64,000 bases of DNA from Desarmillaria ectypa (lineage: Eukaryota > Basidiomycota > Agaricomycetes > Agaricales > Physalacriaceae): positions 3,410,001 through 3,474,000 of the forward strand of contig JAUDYN010000005.1 in NCBI GenBank assembly GCA_030407005.1. Direction: 5' to 3'. Below are positions 48,774-60,310 of this stretch, piece after piece. Under the pieces are notes generated by a model that had not been told where the DNA came from, searched no databases, and saw only the letters and a list, made by a program, of their open reading frames with translations. Every line of letters starts with the position of its first letter. Position 1 is the stretch's first letter. The position numbers were made by a program, and so were the translations under genes.

Positions 48774-50476
48774 ATGGTCTCTTCCCTAGAAAAGCTTTCC
48801 AGAGAAACTGCCCACGACGAGCTGGCGGTCAGTGACATCGATGAGCGCAAGCTATTGCTCAAAATCGACCTGCATGTGCTGCCGTACATCTGTCTGATGT
48901 ATACCCTGGCTTTTCTGGACCGGTAAGTTTGATAATCTGATGCGAGCAAGACATTGACCCCAGACATTTTCCAGCGTAAACATTTCGAATGCAGTCTTGT
49001 TCGGACTCAAGGACGACCTCAAGCTCGTCGGGAACCAGTATAACACCGCCCTTGTCATCTTCTTCGTTCCGTACATCCTGTGCGAGATACCCTCGAATAT
49101 CTTGCTCAAGAAGCTGAAACCGCACGTCTGGCTGTCTATATGCATGACCATGTTCGGTCTCGTCACTATGCTGCAAGGATTCGTCCAGAACTTTGGCGGT
49201 CTGATGGCGACGCGCTGGTTCCTTGGGGTCTTCGAGGCGGGTGAGTATTTGCGTATCTGCAGGTTTCGTTGTGCTTACTGTACCGGTCAGGCATGTTTCC
49301 GGGATGCTTTTACCTCTTGGCAATGTGGTACCGCAGGGAGGAGTCACAGAAGCGGTATACGTTCTTTTTCTGCTCGACGACCTTGGCTGGTGCATTCGGC
49401 GGGTTGTTGGCTAGTGCCATTGGGAAGATGGATGGAGTAAGGGGCTATGGCGGGTGGAGATGGGTGTTCATTCTAGGTGAGTCGACGGTGTATTACTGTG
49501 ATAGTGAGAGCTGAGCGAAATTGTCCGCCCAGAGGGCCTTGCCACGGCTCTTTTTGGCATTGCATGGTTCTTCTTGCTACCTGATTTTCCGGAAGAGGCG
49601 AAATTCCTTAGCCAAGAGGAGCGCGACTTTGTCAGGAAGCGTCTGGCTGACGATGTTGGTGATTCTGCTCATCAAAAGAAGGCAACATGGCGCGACATTC
49701 TAGCTGTTCTTAAAGACTGTCAGTGCTACCGGTTTTTTTCTTTTCGAAAATGGCTTATTCGTCGATAACTAGACAAAATTATCATTGGAGGCTTCGCGTA
49801 TTTCGGACTCATTGTCCCGGCTTACGGATATGCTTATTTTGCGCCAACTATCATCAATCAACTGGGATACGGAGGTGCGTTTTTTTATACTGTCTTAGTC
49901 CTACCTTTTGTAATCAAACTCTGTTCACCAGCTATTCAATCTCAGTTACATTCCGTTCCGCCATGGGCGGCTGCGTTCGGATTTGCTATGACACTGGCCT
50001 TTATTTCTGACCGTTTACGCCACCGATGGTTCTTTACCTTCATTTCCGCGGCCGTCTGTCTCATCGGTTTCTCTGTACTGTTATCAGACCCGGCGCGGCA
50101 TAGTGTCAAGTACGGGGCGCTCTTTCTTGCCGCATCAGGTGCTTATACTTCAATGCCCATCATCGTCGGGTGGTTCAACACTAATTTGGCGGGTCACACG
50201 CGACGCTCTGTGGGTTCGGCATGGCAGGTTTCCTTTGGTAATATTGGAGGTATCATTGCCGCGTTCTCGTTTCCAGCTGGGGATGGCCCGAAGTATACAA
50301 AGGGATACGCAATATGCATGGCGTTTGTGTGCTTAAGCATGGTATCAAGTGCGGCTTATCTCCTTGCGCTCATATTTGAGAATAGAAGCAGAGCGAGGAG
50401 CATGCAACCGGAGGTTACAGAGAAGGAAAGGGAAAGGCTGGGGGACCTAAATCATGACTATCGATACATGTACTAA
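48774..50476 (+). CDS. MFS transporter, anion:cation symporter (Dal5/allantoate permease) type, 477 aa
   Basis: Exons are 48774-48922, 48975-49240, 49291-49476, 49533-49718, 49773-49874 and 49932-50476 (478 codons with stop). The protein has about 12 hydrophobic segments. The first (IDLHVLPYICLMYTLAFLDR followed by VNISNA) is the family signature. FVPYILCEIPSNILLKK, the RWFLGVFEAGMFPGCFYLLAMWY motif region and GWRWVFILEGLAT are likewise diagnostic of the ACS family. Members import vitamins, allantoate, nicotinate or dipeptides across the plasma membrane. The exact substrate is unknown. No neighbour suggests one. Confidence 0.9.
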
Positions 50477-50648
50477 AGTGTAGTCGGGATACAGCTACAA
50501 TACTTTCGTTAGGAAGTTATATTCCAACTGTCCCGTCGCCTTGGTTTCCTAATGTGCCACCCGACATCTGCGTGAGCTGTCATGTCTCTACCGATATGTC
50601 TCACTCAGCTTCCCTTTCCCATGTAGATACCAGTGAGGTAAGGTGTAT

Positions 50649-52054
50649 TCAAACGGGACCGCCATTGAACTTTGCCCGTGCTTTATCCCTTATAATGATG
50701 GGCTTCAAGTAAGGAGCATCCAGGAAGCCGACAATAGCTCCCGTCAGCCCAGGGAAGCCCTCGTTCAATATCCTCCCCATTCGTATCACTGTACGCATAG
50801 CCATGCTGACATTCTCGAACGTGATGAAAAATACCGTGTCGTTCTCTCTGAAAACACTGTTAGTCAAAGGAAATAGCAGCATGGAATGTCAGACACACCT
50901 TTGTCGGCGTGTCAGCTGAGTTAGGTTACCCTGCTGCTTGAATATCTCACTGATTTCTGGTATTGACTTCGTGCCATTGACGGTGAGGACGAGCGTGCGG
51001 CTGGCGCCTAGGCTAAGGGCTGTGATAAGACTACGTGTGACGGCATAATGAGTCTCTTGTATCTCCAACCCCACGTCCAATTCATCGGCCTTGGATTGGA
51101 ATTGTTTCACAAACTGCTGTGCGGCAGTTGAGGTAGCGAATTCAAGGTGCATCATCTAAGTTGGCTCGTTAGATTATAAGAAAAGGATAGACTTTCATGC
51201 TTACGTCTTTAGCAGGATGGAGTCCACAGAAAAGAAGTGTCGGGGAGACGCCTTGCCAGTCGTTTGCCCATTCTCGGCATGGGAGAGATTTTTCTGAGCC
51301 AGTTAGGTTGGTTATGAATACAGCACGTTTCACTTTCTCCTGGTGCTCTTCTTCGGGAGTGTACCATTCTGGAAAGCCATAATCAGGTTCTTCTGCATCG
51401 CAATAGGTCATTTTGGTGCCTTTCAGTATTGGGGAGCGGTAGATGTTTTCTTTTGCCTGCATGGTGTCATCAGATACGGGAAATAATGTACAAAATAAGA
51501 CCCACATTCATGGCCTGGGATAAGCACATGAAACGGACATCAAGCCGTGATGCTTTCTGGTCAAAGTGCCAAGATTCGAAATCCTGTCGATTGCCCCGTC
51601 GTTGAGGACACATGACGGCCTTGACCTGCCTCTCGGGGACACCCTGAGGTATATGCTCGATTCTGCATGACCTTGATAATCCTGTGTATCCTATTGCAGC
51701 TACGAGGTAGGCAGCCAGGGATCTGTCTGTCCGGACGAGCCGTACATTCAACGCCGAGTCGTGATAATTTGCAATGCACCATTCTGCACGTTTTGCACTG
51801 AGGCAATTAACGAGAATACCTCTGCCATAGTATGAGGGAGATATCGTCTCTACAGGGTTCAGCTTTAGTGGAGCGAGGATGCTACCGACATCGTTGGGGT
51901 ATCCCTTTGGGAGATTTCGGATGGAGATGGTACGACTGGGTGAGAACGTGTTTCCTTCCTCTTGTGTGATTTGACCGCCAATAGCGAGATCGGAAAGAGT
52001 GAATAAGTGATGAAGGCCGGATGTTACATGTCGTACGGGTAGACGGTGTATCAT
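50649..52054 (-). CDS. Unknown protein with several RRM-like segments, 421 aa, probably mitochondrial
   Basis: Exons on the minus strand are 51506-52054, 51205-51456, 50899-51155 and 50649-50856 (422 codons with stop). The N-terminus MIHRLPVRHVTSGLHHLF is basic, lacks acidic residues and could be a mitochondrial presequence. At least three beta-alpha-beta segments resemble RNA-recognition motifs: RTISIRNLPKGYPNDVGSIL, KRAVFITNL, and NDTVFFITFENVSMAMRTVI. The RNP motifs are degenerate. A mitochondrial RNA-binding role is my inference, and I recognise no named family. It runs head-away from the MFS gene and towards its stop. Confidence 0.6.
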
Positions 52055-52278
52055 GACACTGGAAAAAAGTTGTAAATTCACACGCCACGAGCGCGCATGA
52101 TGCCGGTCCGGGATTGCCGTCTACATGCTGGGGAGAAAAGCAGTAGCAAAGCACAGATTTGTATTTAGGAAGCATATGACAGCGTATATACCGCCATAGT
52201 ACAACGTATCGGCTGGACAGCTCAACCATCTATTGTAAGCACTGCTAGGTCCGTAAACACAAGAGAAGCAAGTATACT

Positions 52279-54952
52279 TCATTCGCTGTCTGAATCGATC
52301 TATACCAATCCTTTAGTTCAAGTTCCGTAAAGTACACCCTATTACGCTCACCACCATTGTCGCTTTTGCCTTCGTCGCAGCCGCTCTTGAGGACCGTCCC
52401 GCAGCGGGAGCAAAGCTGAGCTGAGATTGCTTCGCGGCCGTTGCTGTAGTCTTCTTCTTGGCTGGAGCTTTCTTTACTGCAAGTTGGCTGAAATGATATG
52501 TTACGAACATCGAAATTCGCCTAAGGCTATGACACACACCTGAGCACTGCAGCCCTGTTCGTCCTCTTCTTGGGTATGGGCGCTGGCTCATCCTCATCTT
52601 CGTCGTCAATGACTTCATCGGAATTACTCTAAAGACAGAATTAATCCAGAAGTGGCTGTCATGCATCGCAGGTTTTACACGCCTCGACTTTTTTCTTCCC
52701 CCGGCCTTTTGCAGGTGCCTTTTTCGCTGGCGCCTTTTTGGCCGGTGCTTTCTTAGCGGGTGCCTTTTTCTTGGGCGCGGGCTCATCCGACTCGTCAAAA
52801 TCGGAGCCACGATCGATGTTGCCTGTGTCTATTTCCATCATCATTGAATCTTCAGAAGGCGCATCGGATTCTTGTGCTCTCGCTTTGCCCTGCATTTGTA
52901 TATTGTTAACAGTTCTGAGTCAACAAAGAATCCGAAGCAGACCTTTGCTTTCGCTGATTTGGTCATGCGTTGGCTTTCCTCATACTCCTTCTCTTGTTGC
53001 TCTCTGACTTTCGTCAGCTTCAGGTCCAGTTAGTCTGAAACACTGAAACCGTGACGTAGGATATACGTACCACGTCGTCAAAGTCATCTTCGTCGATCTC
53101 TCCATTCGCTTTAACATCTTTCATCATAGACTTGAGAACTTTGCCGACATGTCTAGGAAGATATGGATGAGCAAGTGCAAATCATGCAAGACAGAGGTCC
53201 TACGATTGAATGGCATGCGTGTCGTCCTTTTCCACGAACATCTGTATGGCATCTGACATTCCGTTCTCTCCGAGTAACTGTGGTTCCTGCGCCGCAAGGT
53301 ATTCCTTCACCAGTGTAGACACCCTTACCTTCTCCAACTTTTCTGATATGCTCATATTGGGATCATCTATACTCAGTTCTGGCTGGTCAATAGTTACTTT
53401 TGAAGCCCGAGTAGATTTCTTCGTCCGGTGGAAGACGAGCAAGTTTCGCGGATTAGCTATTCGGCCTTGGAACTCTTGCCCAAAACGAATGGGATTCGAC
53501 ATTTCGCTGACGCCAGTAGTGTCGACTTTAAGTCGGACGAGGGGAAGCATACGCGGGATCTCTTCATCACCTTCTTCGACTGCGCGCGCATTGCGTTCGT
53601 CCCACAACGCATTGGCTTGGTCGATCAAAATGTTCACTTTGCTTTTAAGGAACTTGGTAATGGCCATTTGATCATCCAGCTCGAAACCTTCCTCTTCGGC
53701 GACTTCGCTCAGGACGACTTCTTCGATCACAAAGGGACGGACTGTACGTAGAGGAATTGGGGACAGCTGGAAGTCTTTGCCTTGGATTTTTAACAAAGCA
53801 ACATGTCTAAAGGGAGGGCATGAGTTAATGTGGACAGGGAATCTGAGCGGCCTACTTTTCTAGCGCCTCTCCGTCGGCAAGGGACGTTGCAACAGAGGAG
53901 CCAGGTTGTGTGATATAATAGTCTTTGCCTGCAACTGGCTCTGGGACAATACGACAGTCGTGCTCATGTCCCCACACAACCAGATCTATGCTATCGTCAA
54001 ACATACCCTCTGGAACGCACTCTTGAGGGCCATGTTTGACGCTGAGGACATTAAGCACAAGTTCATCGAGGGAAGTGCCACTCGTACCGATTCTGATGCA
54101 AGAGCAGCATGTTAAACCATTCCTCCTTGTTCGTTGGCATGAACATCCGAACGCGATTACTCCGAAGCTCAAAGTGCATTCTCTGGTCTTTAACGTTTCC
54201 GATACCGTATATCCCCAGATATGTATTCCCTTTTCGCAGCAGAACAGGCCGAACAGCGATCCCTGTTGTCGGGGCTTCGGCATCTGACACTGGGAGATCG
54301 ATTTTTCCCATATAATTCAGAAGACCAGAGACGGAGAGAACGTCCAAGGCACATAAAGCACCATCCTGTCCATGAATTAGATGCATAAAATATTGGGGCA
54401 TACGAACTCACTGCACCAGCGCCCTGAGGATCATCGTGGTTACCGTGTATCGAAAACACCGGGATGCCGACATTGAAGTTGGGATCTTCGTAGTTGATGG
54501 CGGGGAACCTAACGTAGATAAGAGAGATTGGAAAGGCAATCCTAGAAGGCGACGTACGAGAAACCATCCGCCTTGCCATCATCCGGGTCACTCATTAGTT
54601 CGACTTGAACTGGTTTATCACCCATAGTGTACTCGCGCAGCAGGGCCATGACATTATATATGCAGCTGCGAGAAGGCTTATTTTCGTGGAAAAGGTCACC
54701 CGCGAGCAAAATGAAGTCAACCTGTGCACTGCTTAGCTGATAAAGGCGGAGAACGAGCCAGCTACGTACGTCGTGTTTCACCGCTAGCTGCAGGATCTCC
54801 CGAAAGGTATTGATAGAGTCCTGGCCACGAACGGGGTCGCGCTCCATATATCCAATGTGATTGTCGGTGGCCAGCATAATCTTTATTGTATCGTCAGGGA
54901 CTGTCAAAGACTGGTCAAAACCGCCCTGCAATAACAACGACGCCACCAACAT
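52279..54952 (-). CDS. mre11: MRE11 double-strand-break repair nuclease, about 706 aa
   Basis: Exons on the minus strand are 54770-54952, 54558-54721, 54412-54508, 54088-54365, 53856-54041, 53204-53806, 53071-53152, 52943-53017, 52681-52889, 52540-52626, 52352-52487 and 52279-52299 (707 codons with stop). The phosphoesterase motifs are [35 protein letters not shown] and VVWGHEHDC, followed by PGSSVATSL. The capping domain continues through [13 protein letters not shown] and the coiled part [15 protein letters not shown]. The C-terminus carries four [15 protein letters not shown] repeats and ends VIDSDSE. It forms the MRN complex with RAD50 and NBS1 in the nucleus. The N-terminal start ([15 protein letters not shown]) is uncertain, because a first exon further upstream is possible. 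Confidence 0.93.
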
Positions 54953-55316
54953 TCATTCTGTATCCTTGTAGCAGGATGCGGAGAGCCTCTCAGTGACTCT
55001 TCTTCCATGATTTTCCTTGGACGAAGGCGAGAACACAGGTGAGCAGTGAAAAGGAGAGGTGGAGGAGTCAATTTTCAATTTCGGACGCGTCGTGTTGTCC
55101 GGCTACTTTCTCGATCACCGGAGTTCCCACGATCACCACCAGGGCTACGCCGCAGGTAACCCTTGTTGTAAACTCTTCCCGGCACCATCACTTTCAGTCG
55201 ATGCGCTGCTAATTCTGTTTTCCTACACTCGTCTTCCAGTCCTTGCATTCCTTATCTTCCTCCCTTTCTGGTGATATCCTCGGTGACATTCTTGGTGGTA
55301 CATAAACAGCATTCCA
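54953..55316. promoter_or_regulatory. Divergent intergenic region between mre11 and the transporter
   Basis: 364 bp separate the two divergent starts. No TATA box stands out. It may contain an unrecognised first mre11 exon. Confidence 0.4.
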
Positions 55317-56683
55317 ATGAGTCCTCAAAATGCTGGAAAACCGGCCTCAAAAGGCCTCGTCGTATGTCTTTTCTTCACTGCAGTCCACCTTTCTCACAGT
55401 GCTGAATGTTTTGTGGCCTTTCAGACGGGCGTTGTCGTTTTCTATCTCGTAGCTGCCTTGTCGGTAGGTATCTTTTCCTCGATTAATTTGCTCCGTAGCT
55501 GATAATGTCTTCCGGTAGATGGTAATGGCGTACGTGCCTTCCGTTCACCCCCCTTTTTTTTACCGTTCCTCATCTTGCCCTACAGTAACAAATGGGTTCT
55601 CAACACGACGGAAATTCCTCTCTTTTTCCTACAAATGCAGCTCATGATCGCCGTCATCCTGTTTTTGTTTTCCGATACAATGCGGTTCCTTCCGGATAGG
55701 CTTACCTTTGACTTCAAGACGTGCAAAGGACTGGTGCCGATGGTAAGCTTAAATGTCATTGGTCTCAGGCAAGTTCAGGTCTTTATTTGCTTCTCGTTTT
55801 TGCTCACCTCCTTCTAGCTTCAGCAATTATACACTCAAATACGTCGACGCCTCATTCTACCAAGTGGCTCGGGGTCTTGTTTTGCCGTTCACCGTCGGGA
55901 CGTCCTTCATCGTTTTGCACTCTAGGCCCTCGCTTCGCATAATCCTAGCGTGTGTCGTTGTCACCCTCGGCTTTTTCATCGGCGTTTTCCTCGACGGTAC
56001 CCACGTATCCCTCGTGGGCGTAGGCTTTGGTGTTGTTAGCTCCATGATCACAGCCACGCATTCCGTTGTCATCAAGCAGAGTCTGAATGTTGTCAACGGT
56101 AGTGCCTTGTTGCTATCATGGTACACCAACCTTCTCAGCGCAATTGTATTGGTGCCCATCATCTTTTTGGCCGGTGAAGTTCCAGGGGTGATAAGGCTGC
56201 TGTTCGGAGTTGATGAGCTCGTGAGGTCGGAGGGTACGATGAGCGCTCTACAAACATTCATGTGGGGTTCTGCAATCACCGTGAGGAGTGCACAAGATAT
56301 TGCCGACCATCAGTCTGACTGTTTCATGTACAGGGCGTTCTCGGCTTTCTGATGAGCATTGCCAGCCTTCTGTCTATCAAGGTTACCTCGCCCATCACCC
56401 ACATGATTTCTTCCGCAGTCCGGGGTGTTGCTGCATCGATTTTGGGAATGTGGCTATTCCACGACATAATTACTACGTAGGTTCAATTGCGCATATCTGT
56501 GGACGGTTCTAACAACAGTTTAATAGTGGTCGCGCATCTTCCATTGCCACCATTCTTTTTGGATCGCTCTACTACACATGGGTCAAGCACCAGGAGTCCC
56601 AACCCATTTCAAAGGAGTACAATCGTGTTCCCATGGATGACGTTGAAGCAGGTCTAAGAAAAGAGAATCCCAAACCAGAATAG
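55317..56683 (+). CDS. Nucleotide-sugar transporter, SLC35C1 (GDP-fucose transporter) type, 346 aa
   Basis: Exons are 55317-55361, 55425-55463, 55519-55529 (11 nt), 55586-55768, 55818-56280, 56334-56476 and 56527-56683 (347 codons with stop). The protein has about ten hydrophobic segments of the triose-phosphate-translocator superfamily. NKWVLNTTEIPLFFLQMQLM, LSFSNYTLKYVDASFYQVAR, GSALLLSWYTNLLSAIVLVP and VTSPITHMISSAVRGVAASI align by eye with SLC35C1. The C-terminal SLYYTWVKHQE matches too. It would exchange GDP-fucose for GMP at the Golgi membrane. The substrate is inferred from family and from GDP-fucose genes about 17 kb away. Intron 55769-55817 is GC-AG with the classic AG|GCAAGT donor. 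Confidence 0.85.
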
Positions 56684-57381
56684 TCTCAATCCTGGGTATA
56701 CCCGGTTTCTTGCATACTGGACGCGCATAGGTCGTTTAGACACCATCATATAGAATTAATCATTGCGAGAGGGAGCCTGGGTGTCGCCTCAAAAAATGCC
56801 CACGGAACGAGGAGCAACTCTATCTGTATAGCTGCAACTGATGGGATGCCCAACCCAACGACCAAGATGCGGTGTCTATTATTCGTCCAGACGTACCTAG
56901 CAATGGTATGATCGTGTCGACCCGCAGCGCGTCTCATTTGGTCTTCTGGCAATCCTCCACTGGCAGTGGAACTGTCAGGTGATATCAGTGGTATCAGTAC
57001 CACTCGCAGTTGATGGATATCTCTGTAAGAATTGGAACGACTCGAACTTGTCTGCAACGCCTGTGCCCGCTGGTTCCTTTCGAGTTCGCTTATAGCGTTT
57101 TCCGTCGCGACGTTAGCGCATCAGCAGATTGGGAAAAAAATTGCCGGGGCTTGCGGTGACCACGGTCCGGCATAATTCTTACCTGCCTTGCCAAGGCCTT
57201 ACGAGGCCATTAACCAAGGCATGATGTTGCGACTTTTCGTATGCTATTAGGAACCCCCATGATAATAACCTGGTATTCAAGATTGTATAGGATTATTTCC
57301 GGCTCATGCAGACTGGTTGTAAAATGGTAGTAGTGATCATATTCAACTCTTAGGTGGCCAAAATAATGTCATGTAAATGCG
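56684..57381. other. Spacer with no supported gene
   Basis: About 700 bp between convergent genes, with only short frames. Confidence 0.4.
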
Positions 57382-57815
57382 CTACAAGCCAGCGGACTCT
57401 GTATCTTCAATATCGAGGTAGCTCAACTCTACAGATCTATTAGCGTCGGTGCCTTCTTCAGAAAGCTTCTCATCCTTGCTGTCTTCCGAGCTCTGATTCT
57501 CGCCGTCATCTGGGAACGATCGATGAGGGAGAAGAGCGAAGACGTTGTCTCTGTGGTCGTTTGGAGATAATCCTTCAAGAGGGAAACTGGCTCTGTCTGC
57601 GGGGTAAACTTCTCTGAACTGTGGGAGTGTCTGCATGTCCATGTTCCAATCCAACTGCCAAAAGTCGTGATCGACTTGAGTTGAAGGGGCAACGGGAGGC
57701 AGAGAAGGGGAAGGTGTCACCGTAGGAGCGACGTCGGTGGCTTCAGTGGCGTGCAGCGTCGACACAGGTTTGGTGTACAGAGACCCAGTCCGCTTCTCCT
57801 TCACCTAAAAGTGAA
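57382..57815 (-). CDS. Last exon of an unrecognised gene (paralogous tail copy A)
   Basis: A minus-strand frame enters through a good acceptor (TTTTAG at about 57808) and ends at TAG 57382-57384. Key segments are RTGSLYTKPVSTLHATE, DFWQLDWNMDMQTLPQFREV and ASFPLEGLSP, followed by an acidic tail. Upstream, a plausible exon near 57860-57990 encodes SNPYHDPAFYDLFGRALKS. The N-terminal part of the gene is not identifiable. A related copy lies at 59931-60310. Function unknown. Confidence 0.4.
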
Positions 57816-58660
57816 TCAACTAGGTATTGAAGGGAAAATCCTACGCAGGACGACACGACTGGCAACTGACAACGAAAAGGTTCGCATGCGGAGGATTTCA
57901 GCGCTCTGCCGAAGAGATCATAGAAGGCAGGGTCGTGATAAGGATTCGAACGCGATCTGGCATGGCGCCATCTTTCAGTGCGCAGAGTTGACCACGTTGA
58001 AGAAAAACATAGAGATCTGCGGCTTTCAACAAACAGGCCTCCTCATAATAGTATTAGAATTAGCTGGTACAGCTCAAAAATATTTTTTCGAAAGATTTCT
58101 GAAAAAAGTGTGTAAGAGCATCACTGGCTGTCGGAATTGAGTACGGAGAAAACAGTTCAAGCCAGAACTGCGGGTCGATGTAACGGATATTGGTTCCGCC
58201 GAGAGCCGCGCACCAAGTTCAACTCCAACCTCCAACCCCCTTTCCAGCCATCAGTCCGAAGGTTCTGTCTCATTACTTTCTTCTGCTCTTCATTGGTGTC
58301 AATTTGTTACAGAATCATTTTCCTAAGACATCAGGTTTCATACCGGTGCACTGTACTCCGAGTCTACCAGTCTGCAAAGAACTTTGGAGCGCTAAAAAGG
58401 GGCCTAATATGACATCATATATTGTTATCGAACTATATAATCATTTATCCAAGGATGTCACAAAATTCGAGTCTGATACGAGGTCGCATTCATCGATGGT
58501 TGGCATCTGCAAAGTAGACCTCATTTGTGCTATCTAGTACTTTTGGTGTTTACAGAAGCTTCAAATCATCTGGTAGGGGGCCGGTATTGTGGTCGATCGC
58601 TGAGACTTCACCGCCTCCAGAAGAAGGTCGAAGTGAATCAAAATGTGGAGTACCGTCAGG

Positions 58661-58667
58661 TATAAAT
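58661..58667 (+). promoter_or_regulatory. TATA box of the second F-box-like gene
   Basis: TATAAAT lies 77-83 bases before the ATG at 58744, normal spacing for a fungal core promoter. Confidence 0.45.
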
Positions 58668-58743
58668 TGCAGGGGATAATGCCGCCTTCAGTCACACAAA
58701 TCATCCATTATACAACTCAGCTGAACCAAATATCTCTACCACA

Positions 58744-59391
58744 ATGAACAACATACTTCCCGCCGAAGTACTTGCCCAGATCATCCAGGAAGCATGGGCA
58801 CTTCCTCTCACAACCTTCGAACGACTCCGAATGACGACATCATCCGTTCTCGTCAGCAAATCGTTCGCTTGGGAATTCACTCGCGTGTTCTGTACCGACG
58901 TACACATCTTCACGCCATCCCACCTTAACCATGTCATCGGCCGTATGCTACAACGAGACACTGTAGCCTTCCGGTCGATTGACTCTTCATTCACGCCGTC
59001 AGAATTCTGTCGGTCTATTTCCTTCGTCCTCGAAGTCGATCCCCATGGCACCAATCCCGTAACGCACCCGGTATCGAAAGACATCCACGATCTGATGCCG
59101 GTGCTTCAACAGTTCTTCCCCAACGCCAAGCGAGTATCGATGAACTACCACAACTGGTGGTATAACGACTCTGAACTCTGGCGACTCCAGCTACCGGAAC
59201 AAGTAACCGAGTTGGAATTCGTGTATACGCACAGCACGCGGTACACACAAGAGCGTTTGGAGAAGAACGCAAAGTTGGACGTCATTCCACCGTACGACTT
59301 ATCCGGAGTGAAGAAGTTGACGATCTTGGGAGGGAATCGTCTGTTCAACAGCGAAATCGTACAAGCGTGTTACAACGCCCGTCTTAGCTGA
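58744..59391 (+). CDS. F-box-like hypothetical protein, 215 aa
   Basis: A single-exon frame from ATG 58744 to TGA 59389-59391. The N-terminus MNNILPAEVLAQIIQEAW is a degenerate F-box helix. LVSKSFAWEFTRVFCTDVHI follows, the pattern seen in agaric F-box-like families where a cross-helix ends in a Phe/Trp-rich strand. The rest has leucine-rich strand segments (QVTELEFVYTHS, VKKLTILGGNRLF). Function as an SCF adaptor is inferred. It is distinct from the 22697 gene in exon structure. It sits between two related tail fragments on the other strand. Confidence 0.7.
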   Translation: MNNILPAEVLAQIIQEAWALPLTTFERLRMTTSSVLVSKSFAWEFTRVFCTDVHIFTPSHLNHVIGRMLQRDTVAFRSIDSSFTPSEFCRSISFVLEVDPHGTNPVTHPVSKDIHDLMPVLQQFFPNAKRVSMNYHNWWYNDSELWRLQLPEQVTELEFVYTHSTRYTQERLEKNAKLDVIPPYDLSGVKKLTILGGNRLFNSEIVQACYNARLS

Positions 59392-59930
59392 TGAACCAAC
59401 GGACGATACTATTTAATGAAATGCTCTTATTTTTTCTTATCTATTTCTGTTGCATTATCTGCTATATATCTTCTTTGCTTTGCTATCTATATCTATTTTG
59501 CATCATGTTATGTTTTCTGACCTTCCAAGTTCTTACTACAAGCTGTATTCAATTAGAAATGTTTCCATCAATGCAGATTAATTGGATACAGTTCCTATTC
59601 GCGCACGACTTCAAGAACCAGCTCGTGGTTCATCGATGTATCGTAAAACTGTGTTGTAGCAAATCTGTTGACACTTATCTATCCTTCATTTTCCTGCGAC
59701 TGCATCTTCCGTGTGCAAACTTCATTCAATTGACGAAAATACCCTCAACATGATACAAGACCAAGGAACAATATAATTGATTGAAGGGACAAGATCAGAA
59801 CAAAAACAAAAAACATAGGATCAACATGTATAATGGAATAGGATCATACAATTGTGATCGTGGAAATTTAAATGCGTTTGCAGAAATAAAATATACATGT
59901 ACTTCTTTGCGTCCATGATGCGCGGCGGCG
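59392..59930. other. AT-rich spacer
   Basis: T-rich sequence directly after the F-box-like stop, as expected for a 3' UTR, followed by AT-rich DNA with no domain-bearing frame. Confidence 0.45.
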
Positions 59931-60310
59931 GAGTATTTGGCGAAGGTACTTCCAAAGGCTTGCCCCTTGAATGCACTACTTGCTTCAGTGGTTGGCAGAG
60001 GTGGCTGGAAAGGATCAAGAAGGGCGAGGGGTGACGATGGCGCTTCTGTACTTGTTGGGAACAATCCTTCAAGGGGAAAACCAGCGCTATCTGCAAGGTA
60101 AACCTCTCTAGCTTGAGGAAGTACCTGCATGTCCATGTTCCAGTCAAGCTTCCAGAAGTCGTCTTCGACGTTTGACGAAGAAGGCGTAACGGGAGGTGGA
60201 GAAGGAGAAGGAGAAGGGGTAGTAGCGGCGATGTCGGTGACTTCATGATCAGTGGCGCGCAACGTCGATACACGTTTGATATACAGAGGACCAGTCCGCA
60301 ATCACTTTCC
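59931..60310 (-). pseudogene. Paralogous tail copy B of the 57382 gene
   Basis: The minus-strand frame repeats copy A: RTGPLYIKRVSTLRATD, DFWKLDWNMDMQVLPQAREV and AGFPLEGLFP, with nucleotide similarity visible by eye. The exon-start region is altered (no clean match to the TTTTAG acceptor and VKEK start of copy A). The sequence after FPLEGLFP differs. No upstream exons are recognised, so it is probably a fragment left by duplication. Confidence 0.45.

Noticed and set aside
50889..51155. Separate small gene starting MMHLEFATSTAAQQF
   Set aside because: It is an internal exon of the 421-aa RRM-like protein, bounded by good splice sites and in frame.
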